Notes: generated by a model from the sequence alone, not told the origin. A DNA stretch of 64,000 nucleotides from Vescimonas coprocola (GCF_018408575.1 NZ_AP023418.1:1-64000), one strand, 5' to 3'; counted from the first letter of the stretch, positions 1-8,813 are shown. Translations and numbers: made by a program.

Positions 1-1391
1 ATGATAATGTAGCCGATGCAGGTGATGACAGCCACAGTCAGAGCGTAGGGCAACTGAGTCTTAACGTGATCCACGTGGTCGGAGCCTGCACCCAGAGAGG
101 ACAGAATGGTGGTGTCGGACAGGGGGGAGCAGTGGTCACCGAAGCAGCCGCCGCCCATGACAGCAGCGATGGTGGCGTACACCAGATTGGTAGCCTCACC
201 GCCGGTCATATTGAAGGCCAGAGGCATCACGATGGGGATCATGATGGCGTACACGCCCCAGCTGGTGCCGGTGAAGAAGGCCATGAAAGCGCAGACGGCG
301 AAGGCCAGAGCCAGCAGGGTCACGGGGGTCATCCAGCTCTCGGTGACGCTGATGACGTAGCTGGAGGTACCCAGCGTCTTGGAGATGGCGTTGATGCAGT
401 AGGCCAGAGACAGGATCAGCATAGCGCTGACCACGGACTTGATGCCCTCGGTGGCCACCTGGATCATCTCACGGATGTTGAAGGCCTTCTGGATCAGCAG
501 CACGATGGCCTGATAGACGACGGCCAGCACGAAAGCCTCCAGCGTCTTGGCAGAGCCCATGATGACGTAGGTGCCGATGGTCACGGCGATAACGATCAGA
601 GCGGGGATCAGGAAGTGCAGAATGATGTTGGACTTGAAGCCCTCCTTGGGCTTGATGTTGTCCAGCTCACGGGACAGCATGGGGGTGGATCCGTCGGCCA
701 CCACCTTGCCGGTGGTGCGGGCACGCTCCTCGGCCTTCTTCATGGGGCCGTAGTCAGGCAGGAAGCCCAGAGCCACCAGGAAGATCATGACGATGGTCAG
801 GATGCCGTACAGCTGGAAGGGGATGGAGTGGATGACGGCGTCCTGGCCAGCCTCCGCCGTGGCGAAGGTGCCGAAGCCCACCACCAGACCGGCTACATAC
901 ACGCCCCAAGAGGTGAAGGGGAGGGTGATGCAGACGGGAGCGGAGGTGCAGTCGCACAGCCAGGCCAGCTTCTCACGGGAGACCTTGGCCTTATCGGTGA
1001 TGGGACGCATCACGTTACCCACGAACAGGGGGGAGAAGTAGTCGGAGAAGAACACCAGAACACCCAGCGCAGCGCCCATGATCTGAGCAATGCGGGGCGT
1101 GATGTGAAGCTTCTCATTGAGCTTGTTGGCCACGGCCTCAATGGCGCCGGACTTCTGGAAGAAGGCCACCATGATACCGATGAACACCTCGATACCGATG
1201 ACCCAGATGAAATCGGCATTGCCCAGAGCACTCTGAATGATGCCGGTGAAGCCGAACAGCAGGTCCTGACCGGTGATGAGCAGACCCACCAGAACGCCGC
1301 ACAGGATGGAGAACAGGGCTTCTCTCGTAATGAACGCCAGGATAACGGCGATCAGAGCAGGAGCCAGAGAAAGGATACCATAATTATCCAT
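1..1391 (-). CDS. nhaC: NhaC-family Na+/H+ antiporter, copy 1 (3' end cut by window edge)
   Basis: Multi-spanning membrane protein of the NhaC antiporter family, probably exchanging Na+ for H+ (possibly with an organic substrate) across the cytoplasmic membrane. The start codon is at 1389-1391. By comparison with the second copy at 4016-5422 only about five codons and the stop are missing off the left edge. It differs from copy 2 by about 13 substitutions, all between positions 53 and 624; from 625 to its start I see no difference. It lies downstream of the broken ald copy on the same strand, so it was presumably co-transcribed with it. The exact ion or substrate cannot be told from sequence. 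Confidence 0.85.
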   Translation of the reverse strand, partial: MDNYGILSLAPALIAVILAFITREALFSILCGVLVGLLITGQDLLFGFTGIIQSALGNADFIWVIGIEVFIGIMVAFFQKSGAIEAVANKLNEKLHITPRIAQIMGAALGVLVFFSDYFSPLFVGNVMRPITDKAKVSREKLAWLCDCTSAPVCITLPFTSWGVYVAGLVVGFGTFATAEAGQDAVIHSIPFQLYGILTIVMIFLVALGFLPDYGPMKKAEERARTTGKVVADGSTPMLSRELDNIKPKEGFKSNIILHFLIPALIVIAVTIGTYVIMGSAKTLEAFVLAVVYQAIVLLIQKAFNIREMIQVATEGIKSVVSAMLILSLAYCINAISKTLGTSSYVISVTESWMTPVTLLALAFAVCAFMAFFTGTSWGVYAIMIPIVMPLAFNMTGGEATNLVYATIAAVMGGGCFGDHCSPLSDTTILSSLGAGSDHVDHVKTQLPYALTVAVITCIGYII

Positions 1392-1565
1392 ATTTACCTC
1401 CTCAAGTTTTCAGGTTGTTTCTCTTTTTCGTGTTGTTGCTTGTGTTGCTTGCGTAGTACCACCGATGAACAAGGGCAGACACGCCTGACAGCGATGGTAT
1501 AGAAATATAACAGGTCTCCATTCGCCTCGGCCGGGGGGGGGACTTCCACTCTGCGGGGGTTCCCT

Positions 1566-1595
1566 GCTCCGGCGTCAGGAATCTGACACCGGAGC
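1566..1595 (-). other. Hairpin in the ald-nhaC intergenic spacer, unit 1
   Basis: Inverted repeat with 13-base arms and a 4-base loop in the 268-base gap between ald and nhaC. It is identical to the one at 5597-5626. On the transcribed strand it is followed by G/C-rich sequence and not by a T run, so it is not a classical terminator. It could be an mRNA-processing or stabilising element separating the two cistrons. Function is not established. Confidence 0.5.
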
Positions 1596-1659
1596 ACCCC
1601 GTGTGATGAGGAGTAATGGAAACTGGTTATCAAATAGAGGGTAGTCTAAGAGGAAAAGC

Positions 1660-2779
1660 TTACCAGACCTTGACCAGCTCGTCGGCGTCGGTCCACTCAC
1701 GGTTCTGCTTCAGAGCCGTCTCCTTCAGCGTCAGCTTGCCGTCGTAGCAGGTCATGCCAAGACGCAGCAGGCGGTTATCCTCCATGGCCTTCTTAAAGCC
1801 CTTATCCGCCATCTGCAGCAGGTAGGGCAGGGTGGCGTTGGCCAGCGTCACGGAAGCGGTCTGGGAGAAAGCGGAGGGGATGTTGTCCACGCAGTAGTGC
1901 ATCACGCCGTCCACATAGTAGATAGGATCGTCATGGGTGGTATCCCGGCAGGTCTCGATGGCGCCGTTCTCGTCGCAGGCCACGTCCACGATCATGGCAC
2001 CGGGCTTCATCAGCTTCAGGTCCTCACGATAGACAATGTGGTCCTTGCGGTCCTTGGCCCACAGGATGCCGTTGATGATGACGTCGGACTCCCGCAGGCA
2101 CTTCTCCAGATTGCTGCGGTTGGAGATCATGTAGGTGATGTTGGCGGGGGAGGTCTTCTTGGCGGCCAGCATGGTGTTCATGTTGACATCCAGAATACGC
2201 ACCTCGTTGCCGAAGGCGGCAGCCAGCTCAGCAGCGCCGGTACCTACCACGCCGCAGCCCAGCATGGTGATGATGGGGGTCTCCACGCCGGTGACGTTGG
2301 CCAGCAGCTTGCCGGGGCCGCCGTTGACGGACTGGGCAAAGTGCAGGGCTGCCAGGAAGCCGCCCTTACCGGCCAGCTCGCTCATGGGGCGCAGCAGGGG
2401 GAACTTGCCCTCCTCGTCCTGCACATCCTCATAGGCCACGGCGGAGACGTGGCTGCCCAGCAGGGGTGTCCGTCTCGTCGGGGTGAGCGTTGGAGTGGAT
2501 ATAGGTGAAGAGGATCTTGTCCTTGTTCATCCACTTGAACTCCTGGGGGAACAGCTCCTTGACCTTGTAGTACAGGTCGGCCTTCTCCCAGACGGTGTTG
2601 GTGTCGGCGACGATAGCGCCGGCAGCCTCATACTGCGCATCGCTGAAACCGCTGCCTACGCCGGCGCCGGTTTCCACGTACACGGTGTGACCGTGACGCA
2701 CGATCTCATGCACGGTGGCGGGTACGGCCGCCACACGGTATTCATTGCCCTTGATTTCCTTCAGTACTCCGATGACCAT
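1660..2779 (-). pseudogene. ald: Alanine dehydrogenase, copy 1, frameshifted
   Basis: Same gene as the intact copy at 5691-6809 (372 aa), but one extra G in a run of four (2463-2466; three in copy 2 at 6494-6496) splits the frame near codon 105. The N-terminal part (2429-2779) ends in about a dozen foreign residues. The C-terminal part (1660-2439), including the NAD-binding glycine motif GCGVVGTG, stays open as 259 codons. Promoter, operator and ribosome-binding site upstream look intact. The break could be a real loss or a sequencing/assembly error in a homopolymer; the otherwise undecayed frame means it is recent in either case. Confidence 0.85.
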
Positions 2780-2863
2780 TTTTTGTTACCTCACTTTCAA
2801 AAATAAAGCGACGAAATCGATAACAGCTAAGTAAGCGTAAACAATGCGATAGCTGTTGTTAAG

Positions 2864-2892
2864 ATTGTATACATCTTTGAACCCGAAGTCAA
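2864..2892 (-). promoter_or_regulatory. Promoter of ald copy 1 with overlapping TGTATACA palindrome
   Basis: On the minus strand TTGACT (2887-2892) and TACAAT (2864-2869) are separated by 17 bases. The -10 lies inside the near-palindrome ATTGTATACAT (2864-2874). The ald copy 2 promoter has the same layout although the surrounding sequence differs, which suggests the operator and core promoter are what selection preserved. Confidence 0.65.
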
Positions 2893-2956
2893 CATTAAAA
2901 ATGTGGATTTTGAACATTTTGTAAACTTGACTGAAATTCATCATTAAATTTAGACG

Positions 2957-2966
2957 TTGTATACAA
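2957..2966. promoter_or_regulatory. TTGTATACAA operator upstream of the racemase gene
   Basis: Perfect 10-base palindrome TTGTATACAA, in the divergent region between ald copy 1 (minus) and the racemase-like gene (plus). TACAAT (2962-2967) within it could be the -10 of the plus-strand gene, but I see no good -35 at the right distance. It fits the style of sites bound by GntR/FCD repressors. Confidence 0.6.
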
Positions 2967-3094
2967 TGGTAAGATTTAATATTGCCTTTTTCCCTGCTTT
3001 GCTGTACTATATGGATAAACCGTGGATCGTCTGCGGTGACATACTCGGATGGCCTGCCGGTGGGAGTCGGTCACAGGCTAACAGGAGGAATATT

Positions 3095-3808
3095 ATGGAA
3101 AAGATCGCAATTCTCCGCTGGGAATCCGGCCATGTGCCTCAGGGCCTCATGCAGCTGGAACAACTGCCCGGCAACAGCACCAATCCGGCATCCTACCCCT
3201 TCCCGGTGAAGCTGGTGGAGGTGAAGGGCGCCAACACCGACACCGTGATCCTGCACCCCAGCCAGAAGCTGCTGGAGGACATGATTCAGCTGGCCAAGGA
3301 GCTGGAGAAGGAGGGCGTTCGGGCTATCACCACCAGCTGCGGCTTCAACGCTATCTTCCAGGAGGCACTGGCCAACGCCGTGAAGATCCCGGTGTTCACC
3401 TCCTCTCTGCTGCAGGTGCCCTTTGCACAGGCTCTGGTGGGTCGTGACCGGGCCGTGGGCGTCATCACCGCCAGCGCCTCCAGTCTGTCCGAAAAGCATC
3501 TGCGGGCCTGCGGCATCACCGATGAGATGCACCCCATCGTCATGGGTCTGGAGAACGCCCCGGAGTGGAGCAAGATCTTCGACCATCCTGATGACAGCTT
3601 CGACATGGACCTTGTCACCGAAGAGATCCTGAATGTGGCCCGTCAGGGCGTCAAGGATCACCCGGAGATCGGTGCCATCGTACTGGAATGCACCGACCTG
3701 CCCCCCTTCGCCCGCCGCATCCGGGAGGAGCTGGACATCCCCGTGTTCGACTTCAACTCCATGATCGGCCATGTGGCTATGGCCCTGAGCCTTGTAAAGC
3801 TGTATTAA
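3095..3808 (+). CDS. Aspartate/glutamate racemase family protein
   Basis: 237-aa cytosolic enzyme of the Asp/Glu/hydantoin racemase superfamily, which uses two cysteines as acid/base pair to invert or eliminate at an alpha-carbon. The two expected cysteines are present, in TTSCGFN (Cys82) and VLECTD (Cys199). The ATG at 3095 is chosen because AGGAGGAA sits 5 bases upstream; the longer upstream frame has no such site. The gene is plus-strand between the two minus-strand nhaC-ald units and has its own TTGTATACAA palindrome and terminator. Context suggests it feeds amino acids into the alanine/glycine fermentation, but its substrate is unknown; arylmalonate-decarboxylase-like activity is an alternative. 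Confidence 0.8.
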   Translation: MEKIAILRWESGHVPQGLMQLEQLPGNSTNPASYPFPVKLVEVKGANTDTVILHPSQKLLEDMIQLAKELEKEGVRAITTSCGFNAIFQEALANAVKIPVFTSSLLQVPFAQALVGRDRAVGVITASASSLSEKHLRACGITDEMHPIVMGLENAPEWSKIFDHPDDSFDMDLVTEEILNVARQGVKDHPEIGAIVLECTDLPPFARRIREELDIPVFDFNSMIGHVAMALSLVKLY

Positions 3809-3817
3809 GTGATAAGC

Positions 3818-3856
3818 AAAAGCGCTCCCTCCACCGATGTGGAGGGAGCGCTTTTT
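3818..3856 (+). terminator. Terminator of the racemase gene
   Basis: Perfect hairpin with 17-base arms (3818-3834 and 3839-3855), a CGAT loop and a T run, beginning 9 bases after the stop codon. Confidence 0.9.
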
Positions 3857-3916
3857 GCGTGTCCCCGGCGTCCCGGCCCAATATGCCGCCGGGCAGCCAA
3901 ACCGGGCGATCCTCCG

Positions 3917-3956
3917 AAAAAACAGAGGCCCCTGTTTCCAGAGGACCCCTGTTTTT
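3917..3956 (-). terminator. Probable terminator of nhaC copy 2
   Basis: Imperfect inverted repeat read on the minus strand: AAAAACAG (rc of 3949-3956) and CTGTTTTTT (rc of 3917-3925) as outer arms, with GC-rich pairing inside and a T run at the end. It is placed 60 bases beyond the nhaC stop at 4016. Confidence 0.55.
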
Positions 3957-4015
3957 GGATATGGAATGGATGGATTTTCTCTTTCAAACAAACGCACAAG
4001 CAGCCAAGGTATGGT

Positions 4016-5422
4016 TTACAGGCAGATACCGATGATAATGTAGCCGATGCAGGTGATGACAGCCACAGTCAGAGCGTAGGGCATCTGAGTCTTAACGTGA
4101 TCCACGTGGTCGGAGCCTGCACCCAGAGAGGACAGGATGGTGGTGTCGGACAGGGGGGAGCAGTGGTCACCGAAGCAGCCGCCGCCCATGACAGCAGCGA
4201 TGGTGGCGTACACCAGATTGGTAGCCTCACCGCCGGCCATATTGAAGGCCAGCGGCATGGCAATGGGGATCATGATGGCGTACACGCCCCAGCTGGTGCC
4301 GGTGAAGAAGGACATGAAGGCGCAGACAGCGAAGGTCAGAGCCAGCAGGGTCACGGGGGTCATCCAGCTCTCGGTGACGCTGATGACGTAGTTGGAGGTA
4401 CCCAGCGTCTTGGAGATGGCGTTGATGCAGTAGGCCAGAGACAGGATCAGCATAGCGCTGACCACGGACTTGATGCCCTCGGTGGCCACCTGGATCATCT
4501 CACGGATGTTGAAGGCCTTCTGGATCAGCAGCACGATGGCCTGATAGACGACGGCCAGCACGAAAGCCTCCAGCGTCTTGGCAGAGCCCATGATGACGTA
4601 GGTGCCGATGGTCACGGCGATAACGATCAGAGCGGGGATCAGGAAGTGCAGAATAATGTTGGACTTGAAGCCCTCCTTGGGCTTGATGTTGTCCAGCTCA
4701 CGGGACAGCATGGGGGTGGATCCGTCGGCCACCACCTTGCCGGTGGTGCGGGCACGCTCCTCGGCCTTCTTCATGGGGCCGTAGTCAGGCAGGAAGCCCA
4801 GAGCCACCAGGAAGATCATGACGATGGTCAGGATGCCGTACAGCTGGAAGGGGATGGAGTGGATGACGGCGTCCTGGCCAGCCTCCGCCGTGGCGAAGGT
4901 GCCGAAGCCCACCACCAGACCGGCTACATACACGCCCCAAGAGGTGAAGGGGAGGGTGATGCAGACGGGAGCGGAGGTGCAGTCGCACAGCCAGGCCAGC
5001 TTCTCACGGGAGACCTTGGCCTTATCGGTGATGGGACGCATCACGTTACCCACGAACAGGGGGGAGAAGTAGTCGGAGAAGAACACCAGAACACCCAGCG
5101 CAGCGCCCATGATCTGAGCAATGCGGGGCGTGATGTGAAGCTTCTCATTGAGCTTGTTGGCCACGGCCTCAATGGCGCCGGACTTCTGGAAGAAGGCCAC
5201 CATGATACCGATGAACACCTCGATACCGATGACCCAGATGAAATCGGCATTGCCCAGAGCACTCTGAATGATGCCGGTGAAGCCGAACAGCAGGTCCTGA
5301 CCGGTGATGAGCAGACCCACCAGAACGCCGCACAGGATGGAGAACAGGGCTTCTCTCGTAATGAACGCCAGGATAACGGCGATCAGAGCAGGAGCCAGAG
5401 AAAGGATACCATAATTATCCAT
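4016..5422 (-). CDS. nhaC: NhaC-family Na+/H+ antiporter, copy 2
   Basis: Complete 468-aa polytopic membrane protein of the NhaC family, about 11-12 hydrophobic segments, with the family-typical acidic/histidine loop GGGCFGDHCSPLSDTT near residue 420. Likely a Na+/H+ antiporter in the cytoplasmic membrane. It lies 268 bases downstream of intact ald on the same strand and is probably co-transcribed from the operator-controlled ald promoter. Pairing with alanine dehydrogenase suggests it balances Na+ or pH during amino-acid fermentation, or handles an amino-acid-related substrate; that part is inference. Family assignment is firm, substrate is not. Confidence 0.88.
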   Translation of the reverse strand: MDNYGILSLAPALIAVILAFITREALFSILCGVLVGLLITGQDLLFGFTGIIQSALGNADFIWVIGIEVFIGIMVAFFQKSGAIEAVANKLNEKLHITPRIAQIMGAALGVLVFFSDYFSPLFVGNVMRPITDKAKVSREKLAWLCDCTSAPVCITLPFTSWGVYVAGLVVGFGTFATAEAGQDAVIHSIPFQLYGILTIVMIFLVALGFLPDYGPMKKAEERARTTGKVVADGSTPMLSRELDNIKPKEGFKSNIILHFLIPALIVIAVTIGTYVIMGSAKTLEAFVLAVVYQAIVLLIQKAFNIREMIQVATEGIKSVVSAMLILSLAYCINAISKTLGTSNYVISVTESWMTPVTLLALTFAVCAFMSFFTGTSWGVYAIMIPIAMPLAFNMAGGEATNLVYATIAAVMGGGCFGDHCSPLSDTTILSSLGAGSDHVDHVKTQMPYALTVAVITCIGYIIIGICL

Positions 5423-5596
5423 ATTTACCTCCTCAAGTTTTCAGGTTGTTTCTCTTTTTCGTGTTGTTGCTTGTGTTGCTTGCGTAGTACCACCGATGAA
5501 CAAGGGCAGACACGCCTGACAGCGATGGTATAGAAATATAACAGGTCTCCATTCGCCTCGGCCGGGGGGGGGACTTCCACTCTGCGGGGGTTCCCT

Positions 5597-5626
5597 GCTC
5601 CGGCGTCAGGAATCTGACACCGGAGC
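5597..5626 (-). other. Hairpin in the ald-nhaC intergenic spacer, unit 2
   Basis: 13-base arms (5597-5609, 5614-5626) with a 4-base loop and one G-T wobble on the RNA strand. No T run follows on the minus strand. A G-only run (5564-5572) lies further downstream in the same leader. Possible processing or attenuation structure; not demonstrated. Confidence 0.5.
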
Positions 5627-5690
5627 ACCCCGTGTGATGAGGAGTAATGGAAACTGGTTATCAAATAGAGGGTAGTCTAAGAGGAAAAGC

Positions 5691-6809
5691 TTACCAGACC
5701 TTGACCAGCTCGTCGGCGTCGGTCCACTCACGGTTCTGCTTCAGAGCCGTCTCCTTCAGCGTCAGCTTGCCGTCGTAGCAGGTCATGCCAAGACGCAGCA
5801 GGCGGTTATCCTCCATGGCCTTCTTAAAGCCCTTATCCGCCATCTGCAGCAGGTAGGGCAGGGTGGCGTTGGCCAGCGTCACGGAAGCGGTCTGGGAGAA
5901 AGCGGAGGGGATGTTGTCCACGCAGTAGTGCATCACGCCGTCCACATAGTAGATAGGATCGTCATGGGTGGTATCCCGGCAGGTCTCGATGGCGCCGTTC
6001 TCGTCGCAGGCCACGTCCACGATCATGGCACCGGGCTTCATCAGCTTCAGGTCCTCACGATAGACAATGTGGTCCTTGCGGTCCTTGGCCCACAGGATGC
6101 CGTTGATGATGACGTCGGACTCCCGCAGGCACTTCTCCAGATTGCTGCGGTTGGAGATCATGTAGGTGATGTTGGCGGGGGAGGTCTTCTTGGCGGCCAG
6201 CATGGTGTTCATGTTGACATCCAGAATACGCACCTCGTTGCCGAAGGCGGCAGCCAGCTCAGCAGCGCCGGTACCTACCACGCCGCAGCCCAGCATGGTG
6301 ATGATGGGGGTCTCCACGCCGGTGACGTTGGCCAGCAGCTTGCCGGGGCCGCCGTTGACGGACTGGGCAAAGTGCAGGGCTGCCAGGAAGCCGCCCTTAC
6401 CGGCCAGCTCGCTCATGGGGCGCAGCAGGGGGAACTTGCCCTCCTCGTCCTGCACATCCTCATAGGCCACGGCGGAGACGTGGCTGCCCAGCAGGGTGTC
6501 CGTCTCGTCGGGGTGAGCGTTGGAGTGGATATAGGTGAAGAGGATCTTGTCCTTGTTCATCCACTTGAACTCCTGGGGGAACAGCTCCTTGACCTTGTAG
6601 TACAGGTCGGCCTTCTCCCAGACGGTGTTGGTGTCGGCGACGATAGCGCCGGCAGCCTCATACTGCGCATCGCTGAAACCGCTGCCTACGCCGGCGCCGG
6701 TTTCCACGTACACGGTGTGACCGTGACGCACGATCTCATGCACGGTGGCAGGCACTGCCGCCACACGGTATTCATTGCCCTTGATTTCCTTCAGTACTCC
6801 GATGACCAT
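5691..6809 (-). CDS. ald: Alanine dehydrogenase (intact copy)
   Basis: 372-aa NAD-dependent L-alanine dehydrogenase, converting alanine to pyruvate, ammonia and NADH in the cytosol. The N-terminus MVIGVLKEIKGNEYRV, the HSNAHPDE substrate-site region near residue 95 and the Rossmann motif GCGVVGTG near residue 175 are typical, and the length matches the family. In Stickland metabolism alanine is the classic electron donor paired with glycine as acceptor, and the glycine reductase genes lie 9-17 kb away. The start at 6809 is preceded by GAGG at suitable spacing. Expression is predicted to be governed by the palindrome overlapping its -10 box. Confidence 0.95.
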   Translation of the reverse strand: MVIGVLKEIKGNEYRVAAVPATVHEIVRHGHTVYVETGAGVGSGFSDAQYEAAGAIVADTNTVWEKADLYYKVKELFPQEFKWMNKDKILFTYIHSNAHPDETDTLLGSHVSAVAYEDVQDEEGKFPLLRPMSELAGKGGFLAALHFAQSVNGGPGKLLANVTGVETPIITMLGCGVVGTGAAELAAAFGNEVRILDVNMNTMLAAKKTSPANITYMISNRSNLEKCLRESDVIINGILWAKDRKDHIVYREDLKLMKPGAMIVDVACDENGAIETCRDTTHDDPIYYVDGVMHYCVDNIPSAFSQTASVTLANATLPYLLQMADKGFKKAMEDNRLLRLGMTCYDGKLTLKETALKQNREWTDADELVKVW

Positions 6810-6895
6810 TTTTTGTTACCTCACTTTCGGGAAGCAAAGCTCTCGTCAGATTCACAATAGATGATTCAAAGATTGACACATCTTTTGTTGGGATT

Positions 6896-6924
6896 ATTGT
6901 ATACAATAGCGGGCGTAAGGTCAA
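6896..6924 (-). promoter_or_regulatory. Promoter and operator of ald copy 2
   Basis: Minus strand: TTGACC (6919-6924), 17-base spacer, TACAAT (6896-6901). The -10 is embedded in the perfect 12-base palindrome ATTGTATACAAT (6896-6907), so a bound protein would block RNA polymerase. About 300 bases (6810-7109) separate ald from the next gene; besides this promoter they contain only the hairpin at 7037. Confidence 0.7.
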
Positions 6925-7036
6925 GTTAAGGTATCGTTCACAACTGTGACACAAGAATAAATAAACCGTTAAGCGGTCGTGAGAATGCGACGGAAACCGC
7001 CCGACGGTACAGGACTTCGTCCGTCGGACAAAACAA

Positions 7037-7071
7037 ATTGCCCTGCACCACATTTTACGGTGCAGGGCAAT
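7037..7071 (-). terminator. Terminator of the first gntR gene
   Basis: 13-base perfect arms (7037-7049, 7059-7071) around a 9-base loop. On the minus strand it is followed by the T-rich TTTGTTTTG, about 40 bases past the gntR stop. Confidence 0.7.
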
Positions 7072-7109
7072 ATCTTTATGCTTGCTTTACGGCAAAGGGT
7101 GTGCTATCA

Positions 7110-7748
7110 TCACAGCTGTTGGGATTCCCGGACACATTCCTCCGCCAGCTGCAGGTCCTCCATCAGGGCCAGCACGCCCTTCTGCTCGTCCCGGTCCCGG
7201 AACGCCTCGAAGATGCGACGGTGGAGATCCAGCGACAGGCTGTTGGTGGTGGAGGTGTCCCAGAACAGCAGGTAGGTAGCGACCTTGTTCTGCAATTCGT
7301 TCAGGTACTTCTCGTAGTAGGCGTTCTGGGCTTCCATGGTGATGATCCAATGAAACTCCCGGTTCAGCTGGACATACTCCGTCATGTTAAAGAGGTTCTT
7401 CAAATCCTGCTGCTTTTGCAGGTTCTGCTCCATCTGGAGGACGCTCTCTTCACTGCGGCGATGGACGGCGGCCCGGAAGGCCCCCACCTCCAGCACAGCC
7501 CGTGCCTCATACACCTGCCGCAGATCCGTGGCGGAGGGCTTTGCCACCACGGCGCCCCGGTTGGGCTGCTGCTGGATGAGACCGTCATAGGCCAGCCGCA
7601 TCAACGCCGAGCGCACCGGAGTCCGGCTGACACCGGTTTCCCGTACCAGTTCCTCCTCCACGATGCGGGTGCCGGGATAGATGGCCTTGGTGACGATCTG
7701 ATTTTTGATGTAATCGTAGACGATATCCGCCGGATTCCCCTGTTTCAT
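7110..7748 (-). CDS. GntR-family regulator with FCD domain (1)
   Basis: 212-aa transcription factor: winged HTH (about residues 8-75, recognition segment SRTPVRSAL) followed by an all-helical FCD ligand-binding domain (about 85-210). FCD regulators usually sense carboxylic or amino acids and bind short palindromes centred on GT-n-AC. It is clearly paralogous to the regulator at 8812-9459, which shares the DIVY-Y-KNQI start, PNRGA-VAKPS wing and DLRQVY linker. It sits head-to-head with the DMT permease at 7835. It is a good candidate to bind the TTGTATACAA sites nearby; the ligand is unknown. Confidence 0.88.
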   Translation of the reverse strand: MKQGNPADIVYDYIKNQIVTKAIYPGTRIVEEELVRETGVSRTPVRSALMRLAYDGLIQQQPNRGAVVAKPSATDLRQVYEARAVLEVGAFRAAVHRRSEESVLQMEQNLQKQQDLKNLFNMTEYVQLNREFHWIITMEAQNAYYEKYLNELQNKVATYLLFWDTSTTNSLSLDLHRRIFEAFRDRDEQKGVLALMEDLQLAEECVRESQQL

Positions 7749-7834
7749 TCTCTGATCTCTCCCATTCCCTATTTTTGGCCCGTGGCCTATACCAAAAAAC
7801 TGTCATTCAATCAAAAAGAAAGAAGTGGACCGCT

Positions 7835-8767
7835 ATGAAAAACAAGACCTTTCTGGCAAACTGTGCGCTGGTGCTGTGCGCAGTTATCTGGGGCATGAAT
7901 TTCATCTTCCAGAAGCAGGCCTCCCAGCATCTGGGAGCCTTCACCTTCATCTCCCTGCGGTACTATCTGGGCGTTCTGTCCCTGCTGCCCTTGTTTTTCT
8001 ATATGCGCCGCCGCAAGGCTCTCGCCGCTCTGGAGGCCGGCGAGGAGGTGGAGCGATGGCACGGCAGTCGCTTCTGGCTGGCGGCCTTGGGAGCCAGCCT
8101 TGCCAACTGGGGCGGTGCGGTGCTGGTACAGATCGGTCTCCATGTGGCCGACGCCACCAAGGCCGGCTTCATCGAATCCGCCTACATCGCACTGGTGCCG
8201 GTGCTGGACCTGCTGCTGTTCCGGAAAAAGACCTCCCGCCGGGTATGGATCGGCATCGCCATGGCCATCGTGGGCCTGTATCTGTTGTGCATCTCCGACG
8301 GCTTCTCACTGGACGTGAACGATGCCGCCATCATGGCCAGCACCCTGTGCTTCGCCCTGCATATCCTGCTGTGGAGTCGGTTTTCACCCCACGTGGACGC
8401 CCTGCCCTTCATGGTGGTGGAGTTCCTCTGCACCGGTACCCTGTCGGGACTGGTGGCCCTCTTCACCGAGAGCCTGACGCTGGCCGACCTGACGGCGGCC
8501 GTGGCGCCGCTGCTGTTTGCCGGCGTGCTGGGGGTAGGCGTTACCTACACCATCCAGATCTACGCCCAGCGGTTCACCCCCGCCTCGGTGGCGGCCCTGC
8601 TCATGAGCATGGAAGCGGTGTTCAGCGCCGTGGGCGGCGTCATCATCCTCCGCGAGACGCTGTCCGTCCGGGAGTGGGTGGGCTGCGGCATCATGCTGCT
8701 GACCATCTTTTATGTCCAACTGCCCCATCGGGAGCCTGTCAGGCGGGAGCCTGTCAAGGCCGCCTGA
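7835..8767 (+). CDS. EamA/DMT-family permease
   Basis: 310-aa inner-membrane transporter of the drug/metabolite superfamily: ten predicted helices as two EamA repeats, beginning with the helix ALVLCAVIWGMNFIFQK. Such proteins export or import amino acids, nucleosides or other metabolites. The ATG at 7835 is taken because a purine-rich AAAGAAG precedes it and the hydrophobic part starts directly after; a longer upstream frame is uncharged linker. It is flanked by two paralogous FCD regulators, which suggests one or both control it. The substrate may be an amino acid of the alanine/glycine pathway (inference). Confidence 0.85.
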   Translation: MKNKTFLANCALVLCAVIWGMNFIFQKQASQHLGAFTFISLRYYLGVLSLLPLFFYMRRRKALAALEAGEEVERWHGSRFWLAALGASLANWGGAVLVQIGLHVADATKAGFIESAYIALVPVLDLLLFRKKTSRRVWIGIAMAIVGLYLLCISDGFSLDVNDAAIMASTLCFALHILLWSRFSPHVDALPFMVVEFLCTGTLSGLVALFTESLTLADLTAAVAPLLFAGVLGVGVTYTIQIYAQRFTPASVAALLMSMEAVFSAVGGVIILRETLSVREWVGCGIMLLTIFYVQLPHREPVRREPVKAA

Positions 8768-8780
8768 AACCGCATACCCC

Positions 8781-8813
8781 GCCGGGACGCCGCAGGTGTC
8801 CCGGCGCTTTTTT
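8781..8813 (+). terminator. Terminator of the DMT permease gene
   Basis: 8-base GC arms (8781-8788, 8798-8805) followed by six Ts (8808-8813). The T run overlaps the last codon of the convergent gntR gene. Confidence 0.8.

Larger units (their letters stand above)
1..2798. repeat. Tandem duplication, unit 1 (nhaC-ald)
   Basis: Direct repeat of 4032-6828. The units align with a constant offset of 4031 until one extra G in unit 1 (tract 2463-2466) changes the offset to 4030. Substitutions cluster at the nhaC 3' end (53-624) and at the ald 5' end (2720, 2723, 2726). The roughly 2.1 kb between is identical apart from the indel. Homology stops abruptly about 20 bases upstream of the ald start codon. 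Confidence 0.95.
4032..6828. repeat. Tandem duplication, unit 2 (nhaC-ald)
   Basis: Second copy of the repeat at 1-2798, in the same orientation, separated from it by about 1.2 kb carrying the racemase gene. In this copy both genes are intact. The upstream regulatory regions of the two copies are unrelated in sequence except for the palindrome and the -35/-10 boxes. Confidence 0.95.

Noticed and set aside
66-1502. Long plus-strand ORF (478 codons) and its twin at 3809-5533
   Set aside because: His/Gly/Asp-rich shadow of nhaC in a GC-rich reading; no ribosome-binding site, and the minus-strand frame gives a clear membrane protein.
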